A stretch of 16,655 nucleotides of DNA from Clostridia bacterium (GCA_900772235.1 CAAGQX010000076.1:1-16655); one strand, 5' to 3'. Shown: positions 1 to 7,710, numbered from the stretch's first letter. Made by a program: numbers and translations. The notes: a model not told the origin generated them from the sequence alone.

Positions 1-85
1 GCTTTAAGCAAAAATGCTTCGCATTTAAGTTGCTTGAAGCGAACGTAGGTCGAACTCATTTTTTATTTTATATATAGACCTTTAT
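1..85. repeat. 85-base direct repeat, copy 1, hairpin-forming
   Basis: Bases 1-85 recur at 184-268 with one difference (cgaact here, caaact in copy 2). The first 40 bases can fold into a long hairpin: GCTTTAAGCAA (1-11) with TTGCTTGAAGC (30-40, one G-U pair), and inside it AAATGC (12-17) with GCATTT (21-26) around a TTC loop. AGGTC near base 47 and GACCT near base 77 could form a second stem. Bases 86-183, between the copies, show no gene. The window starts exactly at the repeat, so the array may extend upstream. The function is unknown; a small palindromic mobile repeat or an untranslated RNA is possible. Confidence 0.85.
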
Positions 86-183
86 GCAAGTGTATGAAAT
101 AAGAAATTGGTTCTCCGACCACGGTAACTTTGAGAAAAATTCAAGTTGTATCGCTAAGAAAACTACCACATGCCCAGCAATCC

Positions 184-268
184 GCTTTAAGCAAAAATGC
201 TTCGCATTTAAGTTGCTTGAAGCGAACGTAGGTCAAACTCATTTTTTATTTTATATATAGACCTTTAT
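184..268. repeat. 85-base direct repeat, copy 2
   Basis: Second copy of the repeat at 1-85, offset by 183 bases, with the same hairpin (arms 184-194 and 213-223). It ends 22 bases before the stop codon of the minus-strand HAD gene, so on that strand it lies just downstream of the gene and its hairpin could help end transcription. That role is inferred only. Confidence 0.85.
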
Positions 269-290
269 ATATTTTAAAACTTTTAATTTT

Positions 291-1145
291 TTAAAACTTC
301 ATAAATTTATATACTGCCTCTGCAAATCCACCTTTTTCTACAGGATTTTTGGTAGTATAATTAGCAACCTGCTTTAGCTCTGAATAAGCATTATTTACAG
401 CTATTCCAACACCAGCATTTTTTAGTAAACTTAGGTCGTTTAAGTTATCTCCAACGGCTAAAATTTCTTTTTTATCAATATTCAAATAATTACTTAAATA
501 TTCTAATGCAGTTCCTTTATTTACATTTTTAGGAATTACATCTAAATATTCATATTCTTTATCTATAATTTTATCTTTAAATTCACCATATTTTTTAATA
601 TTAAAAACATCTACATTAATAGTACTTTCAATTTCAGCTTTTACAGAAGCTAAAGAACTAGTACTTGAAATAACAACCTTAGAAATTTCTAAATTATTTC
701 TTTGAACATATTTTAATAAATCAGGTACAACTTTAAATGATAACCTATTATTATAAATATGTTTCTTTTGCAATTTATAATTTCTCAAATCTAAGTATAA
801 TAATTCTTCGGTTATTATATGATTATTTGTGTATATGTGAACATGCAAATTATCTTTTTTTGCAAGTGCTATAACTTTTTCTACATCTGCAATATCTAAT
901 AGTTTTTGATAAATCTTTTCACCAGTTTTTAAATCTACTATTGATGTACCATTACCAAAAATTCCATAAGAAGCGTGAAAAGAAGAACATAACCCTTTGT
1001 ATATAGAATATGTTTTTCCAGTACATACAACAAAAGGAATGTTACTTTTATTAATATCTCTTATAGCGTTAAAGTTATCTTCAAAAATATCATTATCTTT
1101 ATCTATAATAGTGCCATCTAAATCACTAGCAACTAATTTAATCAT
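291..1145 (-). CDS. Cof-type HAD-IIB phosphatase
   Basis: A 284-residue haloacid-dehalogenase superfamily hydrolase of the Cof/YidA type. These cytosolic, Mg-dependent enzymes dephosphorylate small phosphometabolites such as sugar phosphates or flavin and pyridoxal phosphates; the substrate cannot be read from the sequence. The N-terminus carries the nucleophile motif SDLDGT (Asp8 and Asp10), and GDNLND near residues 231-236 is the metal-binding motif IV. The middle has the length of a C2-type cap. Start: an in-frame ORF extends upstream to 1184, but ATG at 1145 sits 4-5 bases after a GGGGGT Shine-Dalgarno and puts the DxD motif at the usual distance. It is divergent from rpiB and has its own promoter. 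It contains no CGG codon. Family assignment is firm, function is not. Confidence 0.93.
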   Translation of the reverse strand: MIKLVASDLDGTIIDKDNDIFEDNFNAIRDINKSNIPFVVCTGKTYSIYKGLCSSFHASYGIFGNGTSIVDLKTGEKIYQKLLDIADVEKVIALAKKDNLHVHIYTNNHIITEELLYLDLRNYKLQKKHIYNNRLSFKVVPDLLKYVQRNNLEISKVVISSTSSLASVKAEIESTINVDVFNIKKYGEFKDKIIDKEYEYLDVIPKNVNKGTALEYLSNYLNIDKKEILAVGDNLNDLSLLKNAGVGIAVNNAYSELKQVANYTTKNPVEKGGFAEAVYKFMKF

Positions 1146-1164
1146 AGCTACCCCCACAAAAAAA

Positions 1165-1193
1165 ATTATACCATATTTTAACATTTATGTAAA
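1165..1193 (-). promoter_or_regulatory. Sigma-A promoter of the HAD gene
   Basis: Read on the minus strand, a -35 box TTTACA (1188-1193) and a perfect -10 box TATAAT (1165-1170) are separated by 17 bases. Transcription would start about 12-15 bases upstream of the ATG at 1145, leaving a very short leader with the GGGGGT ribosome binding site. Confidence 0.75.
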
Positions 1194-1290
1194 GTGAAAG
1201 ATATGAAATTGGGGACGCGTTTCATTTGAATGAAAAACTACTAAAAATTTAAAGAAAATGTTAAAAAACTATTGACATTGTAAATTATAC

Positions 1291-1345
1291 AATAAAACTG
1301 AGCAAAATCTCTCAAGTAAAGTGAACAGTTTTGCCCAGTTTTATT
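1291..1345. repeat. Long inverted repeat in the HAD-rpiB intergenic region
   Basis: Arms of 17 bases, AATAAAACTGAGCAAAA (1291-1307) and TTTTGCCCAGTTTTATT (1329-1345), pair with a single mismatch around a 21-base loop. There is no U-tract, so it is not a standard terminator. It overlaps a smaller palindrome, ATTGTA/TACAAT (1277-1282 and 1288-1293). The 300 bases between the two start codons (1146-1451) otherwise hold only the promoters described here. Possible roles are an operator, a small-RNA hairpin or a decayed miniature element. Confidence 0.7.
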
Positions 1346-1389
1346 TTGCTTCACATTATATAGGTATTTATTACAAAAAAAACATATTT

Positions 1390-1419
1390 TTGTTGCTTAT
1401 AAACCCTAATTGTGATAAT
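1390..1419 (+). promoter_or_regulatory. Possible promoter for the rpiB operon
   Basis: A -10-like GATAAT (1414-1419) is preceded at 18 bases by TTGTTG (1390-1395). The match is modest, but some promoter must lie in this interval because the gene to the left is divergent. A strong AGGAGGT ribosome binding site at 1440-1446 precedes the ATG at 1452. Confidence 0.35.
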
Positions 1420-1451
1420 ATTCTAGTATAAAAAATAATAGGAGGTAATTT

Positions 1452-1898
1452 ATGATAGCAATTGGAGCAGACCATGGTGGTTATAAATTAAAAGAAGAAG
1501 TAAAAAAATATTTGGATGAAAAAGAAATTAAATATAAAGATTTTGGAACATTTTCAGAAGAAAGAGTAGATTACCCAGATATTGCAAGCAAAGTAGCTAA
1601 AGCAGTTCAATCTAAAGAATGTGATAAAGGAATTTTAATATGTCGTTCTGGCTACGGTATGAGTATGGTTGCAAACAAATTTAAAGGTATAAGAAGTGCA
1701 CCTTGTTTTGAAGAAACAGCAGCAAAATTTTCTAGAATGCATAATGATGCAAATGTGCTTGCACTAGGTGCAGACTATGTAACAACAAGTAAAGCAATTC
1801 AAATAGTAAGAATGTGGCTTGCAACAGAATTTGAAGGTGGCAGACATAGTGAGAGGCTTGCACTTATTGAAGAAATAGAAAAGGAAAATATGAAATAA
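1452..1898 (+). CDS. rpiB: RpiB-family sugar-phosphate isomerase
   Basis: A 148-residue protein of the RpiB/LacAB family, whose members interconvert ribose 5-phosphate and ribulose 5-phosphate in the pentose phosphate pathway. It begins with GADHGGYKLK, where RpiB proteins have GADHAG. Cys64 in ICRSGYGMS matches the catalytic cysteine, His97 in RMHNDANVL matches the conserved histidine, and EFEGGRH near the C-terminus is typical. The active-site loop usually reads CGTGxGMS; here it is CRSGYGMS, with an Arg (codon CGT) where Gly is normal, so specificity for another sugar phosphate is possible. Start: ATG at 1452 follows AGGAGGT. It is the first gene of the plus-strand run, 17 bases before radA. 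Confidence 0.92.
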   Translation: MIAIGADHGGYKLKEEVKKYLDEKEIKYKDFGTFSEERVDYPDIASKVAKAVQSKECDKGILICRSGYGMSMVANKFKGIRSAPCFEETAAKFSRMHNDANVLALGADYVTTSKAIQIVRMWLATEFEGGRHSERLALIEEIEKENMK

Positions 1899-1915
1899 TT
1901 TAGGAGAATGTAAAA

Positions 1916-3278
1916 ATGGCAAAAACAAGTACAATATTTGTGTGTAGTAATTGTGGAAACGAAGCTACAAAATGGTTCGGAAAGTGCCCTGCATGCAATG
2001 AGTGGAATACGTGCTATGAAGAAAAAACAAGTAAAAAAAGTGGGAATAAAGTTAGTCAAGCTAAAAAATATATGGCTCCCACTTTATTAAATGATGTTCA
2101 AAAGCAAAGTATTACAAGAACTTCTACTGGTTTTGAAGAGCTAGATAGAGTTTTAGGAGGAGGCCTTGTAAAGGGATCTTTAACACTGCTTCGGTGGAGA
2201 ACCGGGAATAGGAAAATCTACATTAATTTTGCAAATATGCGATAAAGTAAAAGGAGAAGGCAAAGTACTTTATGTATCTGGTGAAGAGTCTGCAGAACAA
2301 ATAAAAATAAGAGCAGATAGGCTAGGAATAAAAAATGATGATATATTATTCCTAGGAGAAACAGATATAGAAATTATTGAAGAAACAATTACAAAATTAA
2401 ATCCCAAACTTGTAATAATAGATTCTATTCAAACAATGTATTCAGATGAAATAACAGCAGCACCAGGAAGTGTTAGCCAAGTAAGAGAAATAACTTCACA
2501 GATTATGAGAATATGTAAGCAGGAGGCAATTACAACAATTATAATAGGACATGTTACAAAAGATGGAAATATTGCAGGACCAAGAGTTTTAGAGCATATG
2601 GTAGATACGGTTTTATATTTAGAAGGAGAAAGATACTTTTCTTATAGAATTTTAAGAGGAGTAAAAAATAGATTTGGTTCAACAAACGAAATAGGAATGT
2701 TTGAAATGCAGGATAAAGGAATGTGTGAAATTACAAACCCGTCATCAGTTCTTTTATCTGATAGAACCGAGAACCCGGCAGGAACAGTAGTTGTTTCAAG
2801 TATTGAGGGAACAAGACCAATATTAGTTGAACTTCAAGCATTAACAACACTTAGCGTTTTTGGATTTCCTAAAAGAACAGCAAACGGCATTGATTTTAAT
2901 AGACTAACACTTCTTATTGCTGTGCTAGAAAAAAGGGCAAGTTTAGCTTTAGGAAATCAAGACGTTTATATGAATATAATTGGTGGAATAAAAATTAATG
3001 AACCAGCAATAGATTTAGGAATAATATTAGCTACGGCATCTAGCTTTAAAAACATTGCTATTCCGAACGACTGCGTAGTTATGGGAGAAGTAGGCTTAAC
3101 TGGTGAAGTAAGAAATGTAAATATGATAGAAAAAAGAATAAAAGAAGCAGAAAAAATGGGATTTAAAACATGTATTATTCCAGAAAGTAACAAAAAACTA
3201 TTGAAAGAAAGCTATAAATTAGATATAATAGGCGTGAAAAATATTATAGAAGCAATGAAATTTTTAGGATTAAAATAA
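1916..3278 (+). CDS. radA: DNA repair protein RadA, in two frames joined by a +1 shift at CGG
   Basis: RadA (Sms) is a RecA-like helicase that promotes branch migration in recombination. Frame 0 (1916-2191, 92 codons) encodes the N-terminal zinc finger CSNCG...CPACNEW and runs up to GSLTLL. Codon 93 is CGG (2192-2194). Skipping its C and continuing from 2193 gives GGEPGIGKST, the Walker A loop, then the ATPase core with Walker B-like LVIIDSIQ, the RadA motif KNRFG, and the Lon-like C-terminal domain. The joined protein is 453 residues, about the family length (458 in B. subtilis). Without the shift, translation stops at 2243-2245 after 109 residues and lacks the ATPase. Every other part of the gene looks intact. 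It lies 10 bases before disA, as in many Firmicutes. A one-base sequencing error is the main alternative to a programmed shift. Confidence 0.93.
2192..2195 (+). other. +1 shift site CGG-T in radA
   Basis: Frame 0 reads CTT CGG TGG; the downstream frame reads GGT GGA GAA, encoding the conserved Gly-Gly before the P-loop. The extra base is the C at 2192. AGGAGGAGG about 30 bases upstream is too far to act like the RF2-type Shine-Dalgarno stimulator. Confidence 0.8.
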
Positions 3279-3288
3279 GAGGTGAAAA

Positions 3289-4345
3289 ATGCTAACAGAT
3301 ATATTAAAAATAATAGCTCCTGGAACCCCATTAAGAGAAGGGTTAGATAATATTTTAAAAGCAAAAACTGGTGCACTTATAATAATAGGCGATTCAAAAG
3401 AAGTATTAGACATTGTAGACCGGTGGATTTAAAATAGAAGAAGACTATACTCCAGCAAGATTATATGAACTTGCAAAAATGGATGGAGCAATTGTTTTAA
3501 GTAAAGATTTAAAGAAAATATTGCTAGCAAATACTCAAATAATTCCATCTTCTAAAATATCTACAGAAGAAACAGGAACAAGACATAGAACAGCAGAAAG
3601 AACTGCAAAACAAACAGGTGAATTAGTAATAAGTATTTCACAAAGAAGAAATATAATTACGGTTTTTCAGGGAGATTTTAGATATACAATAGAAGATACA
3701 GCTAAAATTATAACAAGGGCAAACCAAGCACTACAAACACTTGATAATTATAAAAAAGTTTTCGATAATAAATTGAGAGTTCTAAATGAATATGAGTTTA
3801 ACGACATAGTAACATTAGATAATGTAATAACTTGCCTGCAAAGAGCAGAAATGGTTATGAAGATTTCTGAAGAGGTCAATAGAGCAATTTATGAGCTTGG
3901 TGCAGATGGATTTTTAGTAAAAATGCAATTAGAAGAGTTAATAGAAAACTTGCCAAATGAAGAATTATTAATTATTAAAGATTATATGGCACCATCAAGA
4001 AGACTTGTTCCAGAAAAAATATTGAATCTAATAAGAGAAAATTCAAAAGATGGATTTATAGATTCAAATACAATTGCAAAATTACTTGGATATGAAGTGT
4101 TTGAAAACTATGAAGAAATTGCTGTATACCCAAGAGGATACAGAATTTTAAATAAAATACCAAGAATGCCAAGTTCAATAGTAAATAATTTAGTAAAAAC
4201 TTTTAAATCTTTCCAACATATATTAGCAGCAGATATACAAAAATTAGATGAAGTAGAGGGAATTGGAGAAGTAAGAGCAAGAACAATAAAACAATCTTTA
4301 AGAAGAATGCAAGAACAATTTATGTTTGATAATTTAATGCTATAA
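3289..4345 (+). CDS. disA: Diadenylate cyclase DisA, in two frames joined by a +1 shift at CGG
   Basis: DisA makes cyclic di-AMP from two ATP and scans DNA for branched structures. Frame 0 starts at ATG 3289 after GAGGTG and encodes APGTPLREGLDNILKAKTGA up to IVD (44 codons). Codon 45 is CGG (3421-3423). Reading on from 3422 gives GGFKIEEDYTPARLYELAKM, then the catalytic DGA motif (65-67) and RHR (98-100) in TGTRHRTAERTAKQTG. The central helical region and a C-terminal helix-hairpin-helix, VEGIGEVRARTIKQSLRR, follow. The joined length is 351 residues against 360 in B. subtilis, and the joint exactly fits the family's VVDGGF segment. Unshifted translation stops at 3430-3432 after 47 residues with no catalytic residue. 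It is linked to radA, with which DisA interacts in B. subtilis. Confidence 0.94.
3421..3424 (+). other. +1 shift site CGG-T in disA
   Basis: Frame 0 reads GAC CGG TGG ATT TAA; the downstream frame reads GGT GGA TTT AAA. The C at 3421 is the extra base (or the adjacent C at 3420, which gives the same sequence). The frame-0 stop follows only three codons after the CGG, so there is no ambiguity about where the frame must change. Confidence 0.82.
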
Positions 4346-4346
4346 T
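4338..4346 (+). promoter_or_regulatory. Possible extended -10 promoter at the end of disA
   Basis: TGCTATAAT (4338-4346) is a perfect extended -10 box overlapping the disA stop codon. No good -35 box is visible (TTTATG-like at best). It could give the prepilin-like and cyclophilin genes their own start of transcription, within a 27-base gap that also holds AAAGGAG (4357-4363). Confidence 0.4.
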
Positions 4347-4372
4347 ATATTGAAACAAAGGAGAAGTACAAA

Positions 4373-5491
4373 ATGAAAAATATTTGTGATGAAAGAAAGA
4401 ATAAAGGTATTACTGTAATCGCGCTAGTAATAACAATAGTAGTAATGCTAATATTAGCTACTGTTACAATAAATGTAAGCTCAGATAGTATTGAGTATTC
4501 TAGAATGCTAAAATTCGTTTCGTATATGCAAGCAATACAAAAAAAGGTTGATTTAATTTCTGAATATGAAAATTATAATGAATATGGAAATACATTAACA
4601 GATGCTCAAAAAAATCAATTAGAAGAAATTGTAGGAACAACAATAGAAAGTAGTCAATTAGAACAATATAGAGCATTTTCTAAAGATGAAATATCTGAAG
4701 ATTTTGAACTAGATGATATTGATGATGAGATAGTAGTTAATTTTAAAACACGAGAAGTAATAAGCCTAATAGGAGTTAAATACGAAGGAAAAATGTATTA
4801 CACACAATATGAACTTCCAGGAGGGCAAAAAATAGAAGAATATAAAGAAACCAATAGAGAAGTTACAATAGATGAAGCTACTATCGAAACTACAGTTAAT
4901 GGTTTGAATGGTACAATTACAATACATAATATAAGTATTAGTAATGGAACATTATATTATGGAATAAAAAAAGATAATAATGAAGAAATTAAGTGGAAGA
5001 TCATTACAAGTAAAACAAAAAAAGGCGAAAACATTACAACACCAAAAATTTCACAATCTGGACTTTATATTTTTAAATTAAAAGATAATATCACAGGTGA
5101 AAGTTATACTACAACAAATGGAATACAGCTAAGACTAACTAATGAACCTGAAATAATAACAGGAATAAACAAAGAAACTTTAAGTAAAACATACAATTAT
5201 TCAAACTTGGATTCTAGCAAATGGGCATACATAACAGGAGATGATGGCAGTACTATATATGTATGGATACCAAGGTTTGCATATAAAACAGAAGATGAAG
5301 TTACTACTATAGAATTCTTAAGGGAAACAACAGATGTAACAACAAGCGGAGGATACATAGATTCTAATTGGACTTTACCAAATGTATTTACAAAAAATGA
5401 CACAGAACTTACAGGAGTATGGGTTGAAGTGCCTTCATATCCTCAAACAGATTTAGATATTATAGATGTACTAAATGGTACAATATTATAA
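4373..5491 (+). CDS. Prepilin-like N-terminus, exported or surface protein
   Basis: A 372-residue protein I cannot assign to a named function. Residues 11-35 (GITVIALVITIVVMLILATV) form one hydrophobic helix after a short charged leader, as in type IV pilin-like proteins cleaved after the Gly. The usual Glu at position 5 of the mature pilin is Ala here. A charged helical region follows, then a Thr/Ser/Asn-rich beta-type middle with repeated short strands. Near residues 300-310 is YVWIPRFAYK, a motif I associate with secreted and phage-tail-like proteins of Firmicutes, followed by GGYIDSNW. It ends in a short polar tail. The likely location is the membrane or cell surface. It lies between disA and the cyclophilin with an AAAGGAG site and its own possible promoter. 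No pilus assembly gene is nearby, so a pilus role is not supported. Confidence 0.75.
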   Translation: MKNICDERKNKGITVIALVITIVVMLILATVTINVSSDSIEYSRMLKFVSYMQAIQKKVDLISEYENYNEYGNTLTDAQKNQLEEIVGTTIESSQLEQYRAFSKDEISEDFELDDIDDEIVVNFKTREVISLIGVKYEGKMYYTQYELPGGQKIEEYKETNREVTIDEATIETTVNGLNGTITIHNISISNGTLYYGIKKDNNEEIKWKIITSKTKKGENITTPKISQSGLYIFKLKDNITGESYTTTNGIQLRLTNEPEIITGINKETLSKTYNYSNLDSSKWAYITGDDGSTIYVWIPRFAYKTEDEVTTIEFLRETTDVTTSGGYIDSNWTLPNVFTKNDTELTGVWVEVPSYPQTDLDIIDVLNGTIL

Positions 5492-5512
5492 AATAAAAGG
5501 AGAATGATAAAA

Positions 5513-6224
5513 ATGAAAAAGAAGATAATTTTAACAAGTATAGCGTTAATCATACTAATAGGAGTAATTGCATATATGGCATATGGATATTTCCAAAAAC
5601 AAACTTTTAAGGCACAAAATCCAATAGTAACAATGGAAGTAGAAGATTATGGAACAATAAAAATTGAGTTATACCCAGAAATGGCACCAAATACAGTAAG
5701 AAATTTTATAAAATTAATAAATGATGGATATTATAATGGGTTAACTTTCCACAGAGTAGAAGAAGAATTAATACAAGGTGGAGATAAAGCTGGAAATGGC
5801 ACAGGTACAACTGAATATACTATTGAAGGTGAATTCTCACGGAAATGGACATAAAGAAAACACATTAAAATTTGAAAGAGGAACACTAGGACTAGCAAGA
5901 CAAGACTATACAATATACTATTATTATACAGGAGATGCAAGTTACTTAACTAAAGGATATAATTCAGGATGCACACAATTTTTTATAACAGCAGAAGACT
6001 GTAGCGAAAATTTTGATGGCTATTATTGTGCATTTGGAAAAGTAATTGAAGGAATGGAAATAGTAGATAAGATAAAAAGTGTAGAAACAACAACAGAAAC
6101 AGATGAACAAACAGGAGAAACATCAAGTTCGAAAACACCAGTAAACCCACCAGTAATAAAAAGCATAGTGGTAGATACATTTGGAATAAAATACAATGAA
6201 CCAGTAAAAATTACAAATAATTAA
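5513..6224 (+). CDS. Membrane-anchored cyclophilin, in two frames joined by a +1 shift at CGG
   Basis: A cyclophilin-type peptidyl-prolyl isomerase, 236 residues after joining. Residues 5-26 are an uncleaved signal-anchor helix with no lipobox Cys, so the catalytic domain should face outside the membrane. Frame 0 encodes IKIELYPEMAPNTVRNFIKL and GLTFHRV, with catalytic Arg81, up to EGEFS (109 codons). Codon 110 is CGG (5840-5842). Reading on from 5841 gives GNGHKENTLKFERGTLGLAR, then QFFITAED (the active-site Phe) and CAFGKVIEGMEIVDKI. Unshifted translation stops at 5852-5854 and loses half the fold. A Ser/Thr-rich insert near residues 195-210 precedes the last strand. Start: ATG at 5513 is 10 bases from AGGAG; the in-frame ATG at 5504 is only one base away. 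Confidence 0.92.
5840..5843 (+). other. +1 shift site CGG-A in the cyclophilin gene
   Basis: Frame 0 reads TCA CGG AAA TGG ACA TAA; the downstream frame reads GGA AAT GGA CAT AAA. The residue at the joint lies in the EFSxNG segment, where family members have various small residues. This is the one site where Gly itself is not strongly conserved. Confidence 0.8.
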
Positions 6225-6312
6225 TGCAAGGAATGAATAATTTGAAACCTGATTACAAAAATTCTCATTAATTATTTACTATAACAATTATTAAATGGAA
6301 GGAAGATAAAAG

Positions 6313-7698
6313 ATGACAGAAAAATCAATGGAAAAAATAGTTGCATTATGCAAAAACAGAGGATACATATATCCAGGTTCTGAAATATATGGAGGACTTG
6401 CAAATGCTTGGGATTACGGTCCACTAGGAGCAGAATTAAAGAAAAACATAAAAGATATGTGGTGGCAAAAGTTTATAAAAGAATCAAAATACAATGTAGG
6501 AATAGATGCAGCAATAATTATGAATCCACAAGTATGGGTAACAACAGGACACGTAGGAGGATTTAGCGATCCACTTATAGACTGCAAAGAGTGCAAAACA
6601 AGACATAGAGCAGATAAGTTAATTGAAGAATGGGGCTTTAAAAACGGAAAAGATATAACAGGACTAGATGGTTGGACTAATGAACAATTGGTAAACTTTA
6701 TAAAAGAAAATAATATACCTTGCCCAAATTGTGGAAAAAATAATTTTACAGAAATAAGAAAATTTAATTTAATGTTTAAAACTTTCATTGGAGTTACAGA
6801 AGATGCTAAATCTGAGGTATATTTAAGACCTGAAACAGCTCAAGGAATGTTTGTAAACTTTAAAAATGTACAAAGAACAACAAGAAGAAAATTACCAATG
6901 GGAATAGGACAAATGGGACGCTCTTTCAGAAATGAAATAACTCCAGGTAATTTTATATTTAGAACAAGAGAATTTGAACAAATGGAACTAGAATTTTTCT
7001 GCAAACCAGGAACAGATTTAGAATGGTATGAATACTGGAAAAATTTCTGCAAAAATTGGCTTTTGAGTATAGGAATAAAAGAAGAAAACTTAAGAATGAG
7101 GGAACATTCTAAAGAAGAACTTTGCTTTTATAGTAAAGGAACAACAGACATAGAATATTTATTCCCATTTGGATGGGGAGAATTATGGGGTATTGCTGAT
7201 AGAACAGATTATGATTTATCAAGACATATGGAAGCCTCAAAAGCAGACTTAACATATTTAGACCCTGAAACAAATGAAAGATATGTACCATATTGTGTAG
7301 AACCAGCTGTTGGTGTAGATAGAATATTCCTAACAGTTATGTGCGATGCATATGATGAAGAAGAAATAGCTGAAGGAGATGTAAGAATAGTATTACATTT
7401 ACATCCAAGTATAGCACCATATAAGGCTGCAATATTGCCATTATCAAAGAAATTATCTGCAAAAGCAACAGAAGTTTTTGATAAATTATCTAAAAAATAT
7501 ATGTGCGACTACGACGAAGCAGGAAGTATAGGAAAAAGATATAGAAGAGAAGATGAAATAGGAACACCATACTGTATTACAATAGATTTTGAAACAGAAA
7601 ATGATAATTCTGTAACAATAAGAGATAGGGACACAATGGAACAAGTAAGAATAAACATAGATGAATTAGAAAATTGGCTAGACGAGAAAATAAAATAG
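6313..7698 (+). CDS. glyS: Glycyl-tRNA synthetase, single-chain (alpha2) type
   Basis: Class II synthetase that charges tRNA-Gly, 461 residues, the homodimeric type (also called glyQS). The N-terminal NRGYIYPGSEIYGGLANAWD is the family signature. CKEC (about residues 91-94) and CPNC (about 137-140) suggest a zinc site in the insertion. Motif 2 is GRSFRNEITPGNF...REFEQMELEFF (about 202-230) and motif 3 is EPAVGVDRIFL (about 330). The C-terminal anticodon-binding domain ends in TIRDRDTMEQVRI. The reading frame is uninterrupted. Arg in GRSF uses CGC. The 88-base upstream gap holds a GGAAGGAAG ribosome site and a TATAAC box but is too short for a T-box leader, the usual control of this gene in Firmicutes. 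It may be of note that the enzyme charging tRNA-Gly lies beside genes needing CGGN-to-Gly decoding. Confidence 0.96.
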   Translation: MTEKSMEKIVALCKNRGYIYPGSEIYGGLANAWDYGPLGAELKKNIKDMWWQKFIKESKYNVGIDAAIIMNPQVWVTTGHVGGFSDPLIDCKECKTRHRADKLIEEWGFKNGKDITGLDGWTNEQLVNFIKENNIPCPNCGKNNFTEIRKFNLMFKTFIGVTEDAKSEVYLRPETAQGMFVNFKNVQRTTRRKLPMGIGQMGRSFRNEITPGNFIFRTREFEQMELEFFCKPGTDLEWYEYWKNFCKNWLLSIGIKEENLRMREHSKEELCFYSKGTTDIEYLFPFGWGELWGIADRTDYDLSRHMEASKADLTYLDPETNERYVPYCVEPAVGVDRIFLTVMCDAYDEEEIAEGDVRIVLHLHPSIAPYKAAILPLSKKLSAKATEVFDKLSKKYMCDYDEAGSIGKRYRREDEIGTPYCITIDFETENDNSVTIRDRDTMEQVRINIDELENWLDEKIK

Positions 7699-7710
7699 AA
7701 AAATAGTAGT

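Noticed and set aside
1..268. CRISPR array at the left edge
   Set aside because: Only two copies, 85 bases long, with a 98-base gap and an internal nested hairpin; this does not match CRISPR repeat and spacer sizes.
1272..1297. TTGACA at 1272-1277 as the -35 box of a plus-strand promoter
   Set aside because: No -10 box occurs at 16-18 bases; TACAAT lies only 10 bases away. It is more likely part of the inverted repeat.
2150..2194. RF2-like programmed frameshift stimulated by the AGGAGGAGG upstream of the radA site
   Set aside because: It lies about 30 bases upstream, far beyond the few-base spacing needed, and the other three sites have nothing comparable.
3289..3432. A small independent 47-residue gene upstream of disA
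   Set aside because: Its sequence is the conserved DisA N-terminus (APGTPLREG, TGALIIIGD) and joins the downstream part without loss of residues.
6225..6312. T-box leader in front of glyS
   Set aside because: The gap is 88 bases and shows no T-box consensus or terminator hairpin.
6414..6788. Long antisense open frame opposite glyS (and similar ones opposite other genes)
   Set aside because: It mirrors a well-supported gene in AT-rich DNA, has no ribosome binding site and no recognisable protein family.
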